Assembly (NCBI GenBank): GCA_028279515.1
Contig: JANQNQ010000004.1
Location: 1 to 64,000 of the forward strand
Origin: Flavobacteriaceae bacterium
GTDB taxonomy: Bacteria > Bacteroidota > Bacteroidia > Flavobacteriales > Flavobacteriaceae
Length of the DNA: 64,000 nucleotides
Direction: 5' to 3'
Of this stretch, positions 1 through 9,408 are shown in pieces (within the stretch, counting starts at the first letter, position 1; the number at the start of each line of letters is the position of its first letter). Both the position numbers and the translations under genes were made by a program. The notes below the pieces were generated by a model. That model was given only the letters and a program-made list of their open reading frames with translations, made no database searches and was not told the origin of the DNA.

Positions 1-199
1 AAATCGAAGGAAGTCTTTTCTAACTCTTAACGATGTTATAGAAATAGAAGCAAGGGACATTTCGGGGTTCGAGCATGATGCCGCTTCATTCTGGTGGAGT
101 AAGGAATATGGGTATATCAAGTATCAACTGAAAAATGGGGACTATTGGGAATTGAAATCTTTCGTGAGGAATGGTAAGGTTGTTTTCAGAAAAGATTGA
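1..199 (+). CDS. C-terminal fragment of an unknown protein (5' end outside window)
   Basis: An open frame enters from the left edge (first full codon at base 2) and stops at TGA 197-199, giving 65 residues. The fragment is rich in aromatic and charged residues (SFWWSKEYGYIKYQL, GDYWELKSF) and ends FRKD. No family is recognised. It is called coding because the frame is open to the edge, its codon use matches the neighbours, and it ends convergently with the next gene. The function is unknown. Confidence 0.6.
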   Translation, partial: NRRKSFLTLNDVIEIEARDISGFEHDAASFWWSKEYGYIKYQLKNGDYWELKSFVRNGKVVFRKD

Positions 200-262
200 T
201 ACAACCCAGCTCCGCGAGGTCTCCAGCCCTCGCAGCTTCAATATTTGGATATCTCAAATAAA

Positions 263-292
263 GAACGCCCCGACCATAGGATCGAGGCGCTC
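263..292. terminator. imperfect hairpin between convergent genes
   Basis: An 11-bp stem with two mismatches (GAACGCCCCGA with TCGAGGCGCTC) closes an 8-nt loop between the end of the left-edge fragment and the end of the minus-strand 1657-residue gene. No long T-run follows on either strand, so termination is only a likely role. Confidence 0.35.
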
Positions 293-357
293 AGAAACTT
301 TATCACCCCTTAATTAATAAAGTTTCGAAGTTGCTAATAATCAAGCTACATGCTTTT

Positions 358-3300
358 TTATGGCATTTGTTCAACTATGGTATGAAATACAGAGTTAAAG
401 ATATTTCCAGGATGCGCCAATATGTTGTCCTTGATGAACAAAAGCTCATTTCCTGCATTAAGGAAGATTACTTCCCCGTCCATGTTAACATCCTCATCGT
501 AATACCCCGCGGGCTTGTAAAATACAGATGGTCCGAACGGGCTTTCGGCCGCTGACACGTCTAATACTCTCTGTTTGATCTCTACAGACTCTGCACCTGT
601 ATTTAGGAAGATGATCCTCTTGACACCGTCACTATCTGCATCGTTGGCATTACCTGCCCACATGCCTAGGACTCCCGTAGGCATTGCATAATCAGTCTGA
701 GCATGTGTTCCGAAGGAGGTAGTGGAACTATCGGTAAAGTCTACAATAGTACTTGTGGTGCTTAGTGCAACTGTGGCATTGCTCATAATACCAAGGTGGT
801 TTCGATGGGCGATGGCTACGTAATAAGTATCAGGAACCGGAGTAAATGTTAGTATACTGCTTCCATCGACGTCGACCACATCACCATCTCGTTGTAGCAA
901 TGCGGACTGGGCGTCAACAATGATCTTGTTATCCGTGGCATCTCTTAGCTCCACCCAAACCCAATCAACAATGGCATCATTGCCAGTAGCGTCAAATACA
1001 ATGGCATCACACGTAGCCGAATCACTATAGGGACTTGTGGTTGGGATGTAACCTGCAACTCGCAGATCGTCGCGCATCAGCATTACTTCTCCTGAATTTG
1101 GATCTAAACTTGCACCCTGTAGATATACTTTTGGGCGTATTTGAATAGCGCAATTTAATCCGCCGTCAAAAATGTCCCATCCATGTGTGTCAATAAGTTC
1201 TTGTCTTTTAGCTTCTGATGCACAGTACTGGCTATTTCCTCCGCCAAATCCTCCTAAAGAATTACTAATTGCGGGAATCTGTGTTTCTCCAGCATCTAAA
1301 GTAGCCCAACCTATCAAAGTATTATCATAGTTCTGGGTAGAGAGCCTAACCCCCTCAAACATATTGAACATAAAAAGGGCTGAAGAAATATCCCAATTTC
1401 CCAAGTCCTGATCAAAATTAGTGGCACCAGCAAACATACTTTGCATTTCTCTAACCAAAGAAATATTCCAGTTATCTAAAGGCTGATTAAAGTTGGTAGC
1501 ATCTCTAAACATAAAGGACATATTGTCAACCGCCGCAACATTCCAATTATTTATGGGTTGATTGAAGTTGGTGGCACCAGCAAACATACCGGTCATCTCC
1601 TCAACGGCTCCGACATTCCAATTGTTGATATTTTGATTAAAGCTTGTTGCGTCGGCGAACATACCGCCCATACCCTGAACCGCAATGACGTTCCAATTAT
1701 CTAAAGGTTGGTTGAAGTTTGTAGCACCAGCAAACATATCGCTCATATTCTCCACTGCCGCAACATTCCAATTGTTGATACTTTGATTAAAGCTTGTTGC
1801 GTCGGCGAACATGCCGCCCATATCCTGAACCGCAATGACGTTCCAATTATCTAAAGGTTGGTTGAAGTTGGAAGCACTAGTAAACATTGACTGCATATTT
1901 GTTACATTAGATACATTCCAATTGTTTAGAGGAGAGTTAAAGCTAGTTGCTTCCAAAAACATAAGTTCCATATTCTCCACGGCTCCAACATTCCAATTGT
2001 TGATGTTTTGGTTAAAGTTTGATGCGTCTATAAACATACCACTTAGGCTCTTAACTGCCGCAACATTCCAATTATTTAAAGGTTGGTTGAAGTTTGTAGC
2101 GTCAACAAACATAAAATCCATCGTTTCTACATTGGATACATCCCATGAGTTGAAACTTGCATTTCCTACTAAGTTTTCGCAATTTGAAAACATGCCTGAC
2201 ATGTTGGTGACCTGAGATAAATCAGGGATGTCAGTAGCTGTTACATCTAAATTGTCACACCCTACAAATGTATATTCCATGGTGGACCATGCAATATCAC
2301 CCCATTGTTGTACCTCTTTGATTTTTGAATTATTTCCCGGATTAATGCGGAATCTTGGGAAGTCCCCAGAAATAGAAACGGTATGTATACCTGGTGTTGC
2401 GTATTGATGGGTCGCATCTCCCGTTACATTGTTCTCTATGGTACCATCGCCCCAATCTATTCGATAATTATATACACCGTCTATGGTTGATATGGTGATG
2501 CTTTCATCTATGCTAGTGGTTTCCCAAGTAGTAACGAACGGATTTAAGGGAGTTACATGAACGGTTGAGGTACAGCTGTGTTCAGTTCCGTCTTCCTCGA
2601 TAAGCGATATGGTAACATCTACCGAATAGGGATTTTCTGCCCAATCAAAGGTGGTTTGACTCAATGTAAGATCATCATAGCCATAACATGCAAGCTCACT
2701 AAGGTCAGCTCCATTACTCTCATTGAACAACATATTATAGAGATCATCATCGGTTAATGTATATTGTCCTTGGTGATTGGAAACTCCCACCGTAATATCC
2801 GAACAATTCAATTGTACTTCTCTAGTGTTGATGACATGTACAATAAAATTATGTACATAGATATTCCCACTTTGGTCCTCAATAGTCCAGGAAGAAGGGA
2901 CTGATGTTCCTACTTGATCACATGTAAAAGAGGTGGGGCCTGTAAATCCTACATTCTGTACAGTACAGTTGTCAGAGGAACTAGAGAAGAATGTTGAGCC
3001 TAAATGAGTAATCACTCCTCCAAAACGAATGTCTACAGTCAACTCATCAAGAAAATCATTATCAAACGTAGGCACTATGTCATCAATGACCGTTACGGTA
3101 GCCTCACAAGAACTGCTTTGAAGACCATCAGAGGAAGTCATAGTTAAGGTTATTGTGTTATCTCCTATGTCATCACAGCTAAATGTATCGTTTGAAATGC
3201 TGAAGGTAGGAGGAGCACAACCGACTGCTATACTATTATCATTGAGTTCGCTGGGGTCAAGTTGATAAGTCCCATTCTCATCTAAGGCAACAGTGATGTT

Positions 3301-5331
3301 TTTACAGATGGCTGTAAATTCGCCATTTTCAGTAACAGTGACGTTAACTACACATGAATCTGTATTCCCATTGGCACTAGTTACCGTTAAGGTTACTTGT
3401 TGTGTTCCTACATCATTACAGCTAAAAGTGTCAATATCAGTAGAAAGCGTAATATCACAATTTCCATAACTACCATTGTCTAATTCCATCGGGTCCAGTG
3501 TAGCGGTACCATTTTGTAAAGCTATCGTATAGGTATCCTTACATAAGGCTACTGGCGTACTGCTATCAATAACAGTGACCAACGTAGTACATTCTGCTGT
3601 ATTGCCAACAGCGTCTGTTACGGTCAGGGTAACAGGTATCTCTTGCCCTAAATTATCACACGTAAACGTGTCTACATCTATACTCATACTTCCTTGTCCC
3701 GGACAAGAAGAGAGGACAGAGTTGTTATTAATATCATCTGCTTCAATGCTCACAGTGCTTTGTCCGGCTAAGTCTACCTCTAAACTAGACACGCAGTTGG
3801 CTACTGGACCTGAATAAGGTAAGACCGTAACATTAGCAACACACGTATCGGTAGTGCCGTTCTCTGCAGAAATGGTCAAAACGACTGGTGTATTTTGCCC
3901 TACATCAGCACAGCTAAATTGAGTACGGTCTACAGTCACCTGTAAGTTTTCATCACAAAATTCATGATAGGAGCCATTGTCTATCAATTGTGCAAAGTCA
4001 GGGTTGTTGTAGTTGCCATTAGCATCGAGGGTAATGGTCACATCCTGACAAATAGCAACCGGAGCTTCAGTAGTAGGTGCCACTGTGAAATCATATTCAA
4101 GAATATCACCAGTATCTGTATTGGTTACGATCAATGTGTAATCTCCAGCTCGCACAGATCGAAAGATACCATCCTCCAAATAATTCCATCCATTGAGAGG
4201 AGATAGTCTCCAGTCTAAGGTCATATCACAGTTTCCTGTGTCAGCAAGCGTATAATCAAATTGAATTCTCCCTTGACCGTCTTCTGTACATAAAGGATTG
4301 ATATATTCAAAACCAGTGACACTAATATTACATTCGTGGCTCATCTCTATATATCCATTTTCTGTATTATTATCATAGCTTCCTGAAGTTATGTTTGATT
4401 CAGAGGTGTAGAATGCACTTCTATAACTTCCACCACCACCGCCATTATCCCATTCACCGCCGCCACCGCCGCCGGCATAACCGCCGCCACCGCCAGCGCC
4501 TTCATCTGCTGAACCGCCGCCACCAAAACCCCAGCCACCTGCATAATCGTCTTCTGTACCTCCTGCACCTCCTGCAGGAAATCCTTTCTTTCCTCCCATG
4601 GGATGCGTATCTTGGTCTGTATCATTGTCCCCTGTTCCGTTTGAAAAGGCGCCACCACCACCTCCGGAATTATCAGCGTAATCGCCAAGGGAACCCCAAC
4701 CGCCACCGCCACCTTCACCAGCAGCACCGCCATCTCCACCACCACCAGTTGAAGTACCATCTCCACCATCTCCTGCAAAAGCGGTCGACCGACCTCCTTG
4801 TCCGTGTTGTTTATCAACACAATCAAAAAAGTGCCCTTGATAGGCACCGCCGCCGCCGCCGGCAACAGCGATAATTTCCCAGGATGAGTTTATATTAGCC
4901 AATACTGCGGTACCACCACCGCCACTTCCCGTAGAACCTGCAAAGCACCCCGATCTAATTTCATCGGTTCCTGCGCCTCCAACAATAAGTCGCAATTGTG
5001 TGCCAGGAGGTATTTCTCCGGAACCAGTGCCAATGACTACCGTAACTTCTGTTATCGCCCCATTTCCACCTCCAGCTTTACAGTCACAAATTTCTGCACG
5101 ACCACCATCGCCCCCCCTTAACTTAAAGGTAAGTTCTGATCCTTCTTCGGCATCGGCGTCTACAGTATAGCTCTGTAAGCCACCTGTATAATTAAAAACT
5201 TGCTGTCCCCATATGGAAGTTGAAAAACAGCAAAATAAAAGCGTTAAAGCAAAATTAAAGGCTACTAACTTATAGTCATTTTTTTTGGAAAGTTCTGTTA
5301 GACTTAGTACTAGGGAATACTCTTTTTTCAT
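358..5331 (-). CDS. large secreted mosaic protein: Gly-rich, HYR-like, PKD, BspA-type DUF285 repeats, dockerin-like C-terminus
   Basis: This 1657-residue exported protein has a hydrophobic signal segment at about residues 21-43, ending SIWGQQ. In order it shows: a glycine-rich region (about 77-313) with long Gly runs and a GGSYRS end, resembling the ALK/LTK-type Gly-rich domain; five or six Cys-containing beta repeats (about 410-930) of HYR-like form with recurring D-T-F-S-C; a PKD-like domain (about 930-990, YRIDWGDGT); and eleven 25-residue units (about 1040-1317) of the form MF-x-x-A-T-x-F-N-Q-P-L-x-N-W-N-V, typical of the BspA/DUF285 family. The last 50 residues contain DVNMDGEV and end IVEQMP, a dockerin-like calcium-binding tail known from Bacteroidetes surface proteins. 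No type A or B sorting domain is visible. A role in adhesion or surface binding is inferred from the domains. Confidence 0.85.
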   Translation of the reverse strand: MKKEYSLVLSLTELSKKNDYKLVAFNFALTLLFCCFSTSIWGQQVFNYTGGLQSYTVDADAEEGSELTFKLRGGDGGRAEICDCKAGGGNGAITEVTVVIGTGSGEIPPGTQLRLIVGGAGTDEIRSGCFAGSTGSGGGGTAVLANINSSWEIIAVAGGGGGAYQGHFFDCVDKQHGQGGRSTAFAGDGGDGTSTGGGGDGGAAGEGGGGGWGSLGDYADNSGGGGGAFSNGTGDNDTDQDTHPMGGKKGFPAGGAGGTEDDYAGGWGFGGGGSADEGAGGGGGYAGGGGGGEWDNGGGGGSYRSAFYTSESNITSGSYDNNTENGYIEMSHECNISVTGFEYINPLCTEDGQGRIQFDYTLADTGNCDMTLDWRLSPLNGWNYLEDGIFRSVRAGDYTLIVTNTDTGDILEYDFTVAPTTEAPVAICQDVTITLDANGNYNNPDFAQLIDNGSYHEFCDENLQVTVDRTQFSCADVGQNTPVVLTISAENGTTDTCVANVTVLPYSGPVANCVSSLEVDLAGQSTVSIEADDINNNSVLSSCPGQGSMSIDVDTFTCDNLGQEIPVTLTVTDAVGNTAECTTLVTVIDSSTPVALCKDTYTIALQNGTATLDPMELDNGSYGNCDITLSTDIDTFSCNDVGTQQVTLTVTSANGNTDSCVVNVTVTENGEFTAICKNITVALDENGTYQLDPSELNDNSIAVGCAPPTFSISNDTFSCDDIGDNTITLTMTSSDGLQSSSCEATVTVIDDIVPTFDNDFLDELTVDIRFGGVITHLGSTFFSSSSDNCTVQNVGFTGPTSFTCDQVGTSVPSSWTIEDQSGNIYVHNFIVHVINTREVQLNCSDITVGVSNHQGQYTLTDDDLYNMLFNESNGADLSELACYGYDDLTLSQTTFDWAENPYSVDVTISLIEEDGTEHSCTSTVHVTPLNPFVTTWETTSIDESITISTIDGVYNYRIDWGDGTIENNVTGDATHQYATPGIHTVSISGDFPRFRINPGNNSKIKEVQQWGDIAWSTMEYTFVGCDNLDVTATDIPDLSQVTNMSGMFSNCENLVGNASFNSWDVSNVETMDFMFVDATNFNQPLNNWNVAAVKSLSGMFIDASNFNQNINNWNVGAVENMELMFLEATSFNSPLNNWNVSNVTNMQSMFTSASNFNQPLDNWNVIAVQDMGGMFADATSFNQSINNWNVAAVENMSDMFAGATNFNQPLDNWNVIAVQGMGGMFADATSFNQNINNWNVGAVEEMTGMFAGATNFNQPINNWNVAAVDNMSFMFRDATNFNQPLDNWNISLVREMQSMFAGATNFDQDLGNWDISSALFMFNMFEGVRLSTQNYDNTLIGWATLDAGETQIPAISNSLGGFGGGNSQYCASEAKRQELIDTHGWDIFDGGLNCAIQIRPKVYLQGASLDPNSGEVMLMRDDLRVAGYIPTTSPYSDSATCDAIVFDATGNDAIVDWVWVELRDATDNKIIVDAQSALLQRDGDVVDVDGSSILTFTPVPDTYYVAIAHRNHLGIMSNATVALSTTSTIVDFTDSSTTSFGTHAQTDYAMPTGVLGMWAGNANDADSDGVKRIIFLNTGAESVEIKQRVLDVSAAESPFGPSVFYKPAGYYDEDVNMDGEVIFLNAGNELLFIKDNILAHPGNIFNSVFHTIVEQMP
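1380..2215 (-). repeat. eleven tandem 75-bp units encoding BspA/DUF285 repeats
   Basis: Inside the 1657-residue gene, a 75-bp period encodes units such as MFAGATNFNQPLNNWNV. Some units are nearly identical over tens of bases (for example the copies around 1620-1700 and 1780-1860), which suggests recent duplication or gene conversion. Edges are approximate. Confidence 0.8.
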
Positions 5332-5646
5332 GATGGTTTCATATTTAAATAATACTAGCTCAAGTGTTTTATATCCTTCATAATGAAGGTTTTATAAGGT
5401 AGCTTCGAATATTGTGCAATTTATTTAAAGCGGAAAAGCCATACAGTAAGAAGCTTTACGTAATAAATTCGTAGTAGTACGTATTCTTAAGGAGATATGA
5501 CGTCCATTCTCGACTGCCGCTAGTTTCCAATCTGGAGGTAAAATGCTATGCAAAGGCTTAAAACCACAATTGTAACAATCACGGGATTTCAATATCTTTA
5601 GAGTACTCACTTTTACCAACGTCGATTTGGCAACAAATACAACTTT
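5332..5646. other. divergent intergenic region with putative operator dyad
   Basis: This 315-bp region lies between the divergent mosaic-protein and esterase genes. It holds a 15-bp palindrome CCTTCATAATGAAGG (5375-5389), a -7-like TAAATTGC on the minus strand (5423-5416), and a dyad TACGTAATAAATTCGTA (5457-5473) centred 42 bp upstream of that element. A second TACGTA half-site follows at 5478-5483. I see no convincing gene in it. The minus-strand frame at 5425-5658 lacks coding character. Confidence 0.45.
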
Positions 5647-6510
5647 ATGAAAAAACAACTCCTTTTTTGTGTATTGGTGCTAGCTACCTTTGTGTCCGAA
5701 ACATGGGCACAAGAAGATGCTGAAGCGCCTCAAGAATACATTTACGATACGGCAAATGACCTAAAGATCTACGGCTTTCAGCCTGCAGAATTTGATACGA
5801 GTAAGAAGTATCCAGCCATTGTTATATTTCATGGTGGCGGATGGTCGATTGGTGAGGCCTCATGGGGCTTCGGATTGGCTCAACACTATGCAGATAGGGG
5901 AGCCATTGCCTTTTCGGCGCAATATCGTTTGCAAGAGCGTTCCAACAGTAACACACCCTATGAATCGGTATTGGACGCCCAAAGCGCCATCAGATGGATT
6001 CGTGAGAACGCAGACCGACTTTCAATAGATAAAGATATGATTGCCGCCTATGGCTGGTCGGCTGGAGCACATTTGGCGGCCTGTGCGGCTATTTTTGAGA
6101 ACTTAGATGCAGCGGATGCAAAAGTATCAAGTGCTCCTAATTTGCTGGCCTTAAAATCGCCAGCAGTTTCCCTTTTAGTGTATGAAAATTTTCAGAACAG
6201 ATTGGGCGATAAGATTACTGTGGCAGACCTGTCTCCGGCAGAACATGTTTCAGATAAAACACCACCAACGATCATTGTGATTGGAAGAACCGACACGGTC
6301 ACACCCCTGTCAGGTTCTGAATTATACCACAATGCCATGCTGAAAAACGGAAGGGAGTCAGAACTACACATCTATGATGGTGTAGGTCACTTGTTTACAC
6401 CTTCAAGCGAGCCAGATGACGGATGGCCAAACCCTGATAAAGAAGTTAACGCGAAAGCACGAAAAGCTGTAGACGCATTTCTGAAAAAACATGGGTATTT
6501 GAAAGATTAG
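5647..6510 (+). CDS. exported alpha/beta-hydrolase (esterase/lipase, BD-FAE/Aes-like)
   Basis: This 287-residue protein has a signal peptide (about 1-22, ending ETWAQ). The fold signature is clear: oxyanion motif HGGGW near residue 62, nucleophile elbow GWSAG near 137, a late Asp in GRTDTVTP, and the catalytic His in GVGHLF near 250. The family hydrolyses carboxyl esters, including acetylated sugars and short acyl esters. The substrate here is not visible. The start ATG precedes a good signal peptide. It is convergent with the DUF3179 gene, 26 bp away. Confidence 0.85.
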   Translation: MKKQLLFCVLVLATFVSETWAQEDAEAPQEYIYDTANDLKIYGFQPAEFDTSKKYPAIVIFHGGGWSIGEASWGFGLAQHYADRGAIAFSAQYRLQERSNSNTPYESVLDAQSAIRWIRENADRLSIDKDMIAAYGWSAGAHLAACAAIFENLDAADAKVSSAPNLLALKSPAVSLLVYENFQNRLGDKITVADLSPAEHVSDKTPPTIIVIGRTDTVTPLSGSELYHNAMLKNGRESELHIYDGVGHLFTPSSEPDDGWPNPDKEVNAKARKAVDAFLKKHGYLKD

Positions 6511-6536
6511 CGGATAATTTCAAGAGTGACGGAAAA

Positions 6537-7892
6537 CTACTTGATGAGTTTCGTATCGGGAAAAGCTGCCTTCCACCCAAACCAAAAAGCGTTGAACGAA
6601 CGCACTCTTGTCAATGTATCTCCATCTGGGCCGATCAAGGCATCTTCGATGAGTTTCCATTCGATTCCTTTGCTGTCTTTCAATCTAGAATTCCGATCAT
6701 AAGAAACAAAAGAAACACCATTCAGGTCATATACCCGATTAGCGCCTGATTGATCTGTGAGCACTATCAAGTTTTGGTTTCGAATGGATATAGGGTAGAG
6801 GGGATTTCGGCTTAGAAAATCAGTATCGATGGCCACGGGTTCGTTTGGGTATTCGAGCAATCTAATGGCCAATATAGATTGTTTGTTCTTTAACCGATTA
6901 TCTAATGACGGAACGTTAAACATCAATCTATCCGTTGAAAAATAGTCGCGATACGCGGCTCCTTCATTGTAATTTCGATGGTGTCCTGTATTTAGGGATA
7001 AAACGTTGGTTTCTGGGTGTCGTTGTTTCCATTCGCCCCAAGTCGTGGTTACCACACTTAAATACTCAAGTTCGATGCCCTTGCCGACCAGCGGACCCAC
7101 CACAGGTGTTCCCCATAGCGTATTCCATAAAGATTGAGTGGCTTTGTCGTACATAAGCTTGTTAGAACGATATAAGAATCCGCTTGTGCCCATTTGATGT
7201 TGTATACCATTGTGTTCGGTCTTATAGAGTATGACCGTACCACAGAGTGTACAATAGACACCCGCTACAGGAATACCCCCAACGGTATCAACAAACATTT
7301 CGTGCCAGGCCAAAATACGTTTGGGGTAGGCCCTAACATCACCATTGACAGCGATGCCAAATACGATATGATCATCTTTAAGATATCTGGCGTCTTTAGC
7401 TGCGATCATCTTCGGATTGCGTAGTGGAGGAATGCCGTCCTGCTTTACGCCACCCCAGCGGATCTCGTCCCAACGAATGGTGGTTTCTTGCTGTCGATTC
7501 AAAAAATAGGTGTTGAATTTTGGATCGATCAGACGATGGAGCCCGCTTTTAAATTCGTGATAGTCTTCGGTCAGTTTTTCGGGTTTATTCCACAGGTATT
7601 CGTACCATTTGTTCACATCGGTCCCGTAGCGCTTTCCCGATTTTTTCTCCAATAATCGAAGCACTTTAGAGTTAAAGCGATGGTCGTTAGAAAGATAATA
7701 GACTTCTAGCAGCATGATTTCGTATGCTTCGTTCCAATTGGCCTCAACATTAGAAAGTATTTCTTCTTTTGTGGTTCGGTCCTTTTCGGTCACCAGCGAA
7801 AGAAAGCTAGCCGCATCGATGGTTTCCCGCTGGGGAAACACCGCGGGGGCATGGAATACAAATAGTACAAAAAGGAGCGTGACTCTATACAT
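6537..7892 (-). CDS. DUF3179 domain protein, exported
   Basis: This 451-residue protein has a signal peptide (about 1-20, ending AVFPQ). The DUF3179 core is recognisable: DGIPPL, then FGIAVNGDVRAYPKRIL with WHE, then VYCTLCGTVILY containing the conserved Cys pair, then GTSGFLYRSNKLMYD and SLWNTLWG. The biochemical role of DUF3179 is unknown. Conserved Cys and His residues suggest metal or heme binding, which is inference. A 6-bp stem (CTTCAG/CTGAAG, 7894-7912) sits directly before the ATG and could limit initiation. Confidence 0.85.
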   Translation of the reverse strand: MYRVTLLFVLFVFHAPAVFPQRETIDAASFLSLVTEKDRTTKEEILSNVEANWNEAYEIMLLEVYYLSNDHRFNSKVLRLLEKKSGKRYGTDVNKWYEYLWNKPEKLTEDYHEFKSGLHRLIDPKFNTYFLNRQQETTIRWDEIRWGGVKQDGIPPLRNPKMIAAKDARYLKDDHIVFGIAVNGDVRAYPKRILAWHEMFVDTVGGIPVAGVYCTLCGTVILYKTEHNGIQHQMGTSGFLYRSNKLMYDKATQSLWNTLWGTPVVGPLVGKGIELEYLSVVTTTWGEWKQRHPETNVLSLNTGHHRNYNEGAAYRDYFSTDRLMFNVPSLDNRLKNKQSILAIRLLEYPNEPVAIDTDFLSRNPLYPISIRNQNLIVLTDQSGANRVYDLNGVSFVSYDRNSRLKDSKGIEWKLIEDALIGPDGDTLTRVRSFNAFWFGWKAAFPDTKLIK

Positions 7893-8093
7893 GCTTCAGC
7901 TTTTATCTGAAGAATAGGTCGTGCTTAGGTCGGAAGCCTTTCGGGTAGCAATGTTTTAATGAAGCAATGAATTAATGTGTTAATGTAGAAATGAAAAGTG
8001 AAAAACGAAAAGTGGAAAGACAAACTTGAAACAAGAAACCGAGGAAACACTTAGTACAAGATTGGGATTCCCCCTTTGGGGGCTAACTAAGAA
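7893..8093. other. AT-rich spacer with degenerate short repeats
   Basis: About 200 bp lie between the acyltransferase-like gene and DUF3179. At 7955-8030 there are degenerate repeats built from TTAATG, GAAATGAA and GTGAAAA blocks, similar in composition to those at 23046-23090. No ORF is supported. Confidence 0.5.
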
Positions 8094-9233
8094 CTACCTA
8101 TTACGTGAACGACTCACAGCAAATCGACTCAGCAATCTTTCCTTGAGTATGACGATAAAGGCATTCTTCTTTTCGATCAACCAGCTTTCGTGGCGATAAT
8201 AGGTAAGTACGATGACCGAAACGATGGCCATAAAAAAGATAGCTCCGAAGACAGCTTGCATCGGAGTCAATGAATAGGCAAACCAGCGGTTGAGTCCTAG
8301 GCCAGTCCAACTTCCGTAGAGGATAATAAAGTGAATGATATAGATTGAAAGCGTCTTGCTGCCAATCTTCACCATCGTGCTGTTGGTAAGGTAATTACGC
8401 AACATGGTAAAGACTGCAAAGAGTATCAATACATTACCCAAGCGAATGTACAGATAGTTGTTATAAGCCACACCTTTAAAGATTTCGATTCCAGTTAGTT
8501 CATAAAGTCCTAGCATACACCAAGAAGAGAAATAGATCAGTAGGAGTCCGGTGCAAAGCAATCCGTATACCATGTTGGCATAAAAGTTAGGTCTATCTTT
8601 CCACTGCAAGAACAAGGCCGCCATGAGCGCACCAAAGGTCACATAACCAAACCATGGGAAGATATAAAACACGGATCCTTCCGCTTGTGTAAAGAAGTTG
8701 GCTAAGAATCCCGGTAGAAACTCTAAAGTCTTACTGCTATACCAGGGTTCTAGCGTGAATATAAGCAACGTGCCTACTAAAAGGGAAGTCTTGAATAGAT
8801 ATCCATTCTTCCTATAAAACAGTACATAGAGACCAATAAGCAACAGTATTGATATCCCGATAATCTGTAATACATCGGTTAAAAGGAATCCAGCATTGAG
8901 TTCACCAGAGAAGAGCAATAAAAAGTTAAGACGCAACAGGTAGCCCCAAAGCAGCAATTTTCCGGCGCGTTTGATGCCTTTCTTGACTCGCGGATTTTTC
9001 CAACCAATGTTTTCAGTTTTAAGTAGAAGAAATACGAATACGAACCCAGTGATCGTAAAGAAGGTGGGTGCGGTCATTCCTCTAAAATATTCCCAAGTAC
9101 TGTAAAAAAAGTTTGAACGGTCTCGGTAAGCGTCTCCCAATAAGGCATGCACAAAGTGCCCTTGCAACATCATCAAGATGGCAAAGGCGCGAATGGCGTC
9201 AATAAAATACAAGCGCTTACTTGGGGAGCTCAT
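8094..9233 (-). CDS. multispanning membrane protein, HGSNAT/DUF1624-like acyltransferase
   Basis: This protein has 379 residues from the chosen ATG, with about ten hydrophobic segments. The N-terminus (KRLYFIDAIRAFAILMMLQGHFVHAL) matches the heparan-alpha-glucosaminide N-acetyltransferase/DUF1624 group, which acetylates sugars across a membrane; here only a general membrane acyltransferase is proposed. The frame could extend to a TTG at 9290, but the ATG at 9233 is preceded by AAAGGA. An exact -7 element TAGTTTTG (9308-9301) would also place the transcription start near 9294, leaving a normal leader. It is divergent from the FMN reductase gene. Confidence 0.75.
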   Translation of the reverse strand: MSSPSKRLYFIDAIRAFAILMMLQGHFVHALLGDAYRDRSNFFYSTWEYFRGMTAPTFFTITGFVFVFLLLKTENIGWKNPRVKKGIKRAGKLLLWGYLLRLNFLLLFSGELNAGFLLTDVLQIIGISILLLIGLYVLFYRKNGYLFKTSLLVGTLLIFTLEPWYSSKTLEFLPGFLANFFTQAEGSVFYIFPWFGYVTFGALMAALFLQWKDRPNFYANMVYGLLCTGLLLIYFSSWCMLGLYELTGIEIFKGVAYNNYLYIRLGNVLILFAVFTMLRNYLTNSTMVKIGSKTLSIYIIHFIILYGSWTGLGLNRWFAYSLTPMQAVFGAIFFMAIVSVIVLTYYRHESWLIEKKNAFIVILKERLLSRFAVSRSRNR

Positions 9234-9300
9234 GACTAAATTTTCCTTTATATACTGAAATTCAATTGGTTTTGGACGTCTTGATTTCAATTATCTGACG

Positions 9301-9326
9301 CAAAACTACAATTTTCGGTGACCCAA
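9301..9326 (-). promoter_or_regulatory. candidate promoter of the acyltransferase-like gene
   Basis: TAGTTTTG (9308-9301, minus strand) matches the Bacteroidetes -7 consensus TAnnTTTG exactly. An upstream TTG at 9326-9324 is only 15 bp away, shorter than usual, so the -33 part is doubtful. Confidence 0.4.
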
Positions 9327-9377
9327 TTAGCATTTTTTTAACATTTTTCGACCAATGGAAAATCAATTGGTAAGTAC

Positions 9378-9385
9378 TATATTTG
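9378..9385 (+). promoter_or_regulatory. -7 element TATATTTG before the FMN reductase
   Basis: TATATTTG matches TAnnTTTG exactly. It lies downstream of an ATG at 9355 and 24 bp upstream of the ATG at 9409. This placement is part of the reason for choosing 9409 as the start. No well-spaced TTG is seen upstream. Confidence 0.4.
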
Positions 9386-9408
9386 AGGAAAAAGATATTT
9401 CTCGAACT

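Noticed and set aside
4389-4874. Frames of about 158 codons on both strands inside the Gly-rich segment
   Set aside because: They come from the GGN-rich coding of the large minus-strand gene; one is His/Arg-rich, the other Val/Ala-rich without structure.
5425-5658. 77-codon minus-strand frame between the mosaic protein and esterase genes
   Set aside because: It overlaps the esterase start and the putative dyad, has no recognisable features, and its region behaves as a divergent promoter area.
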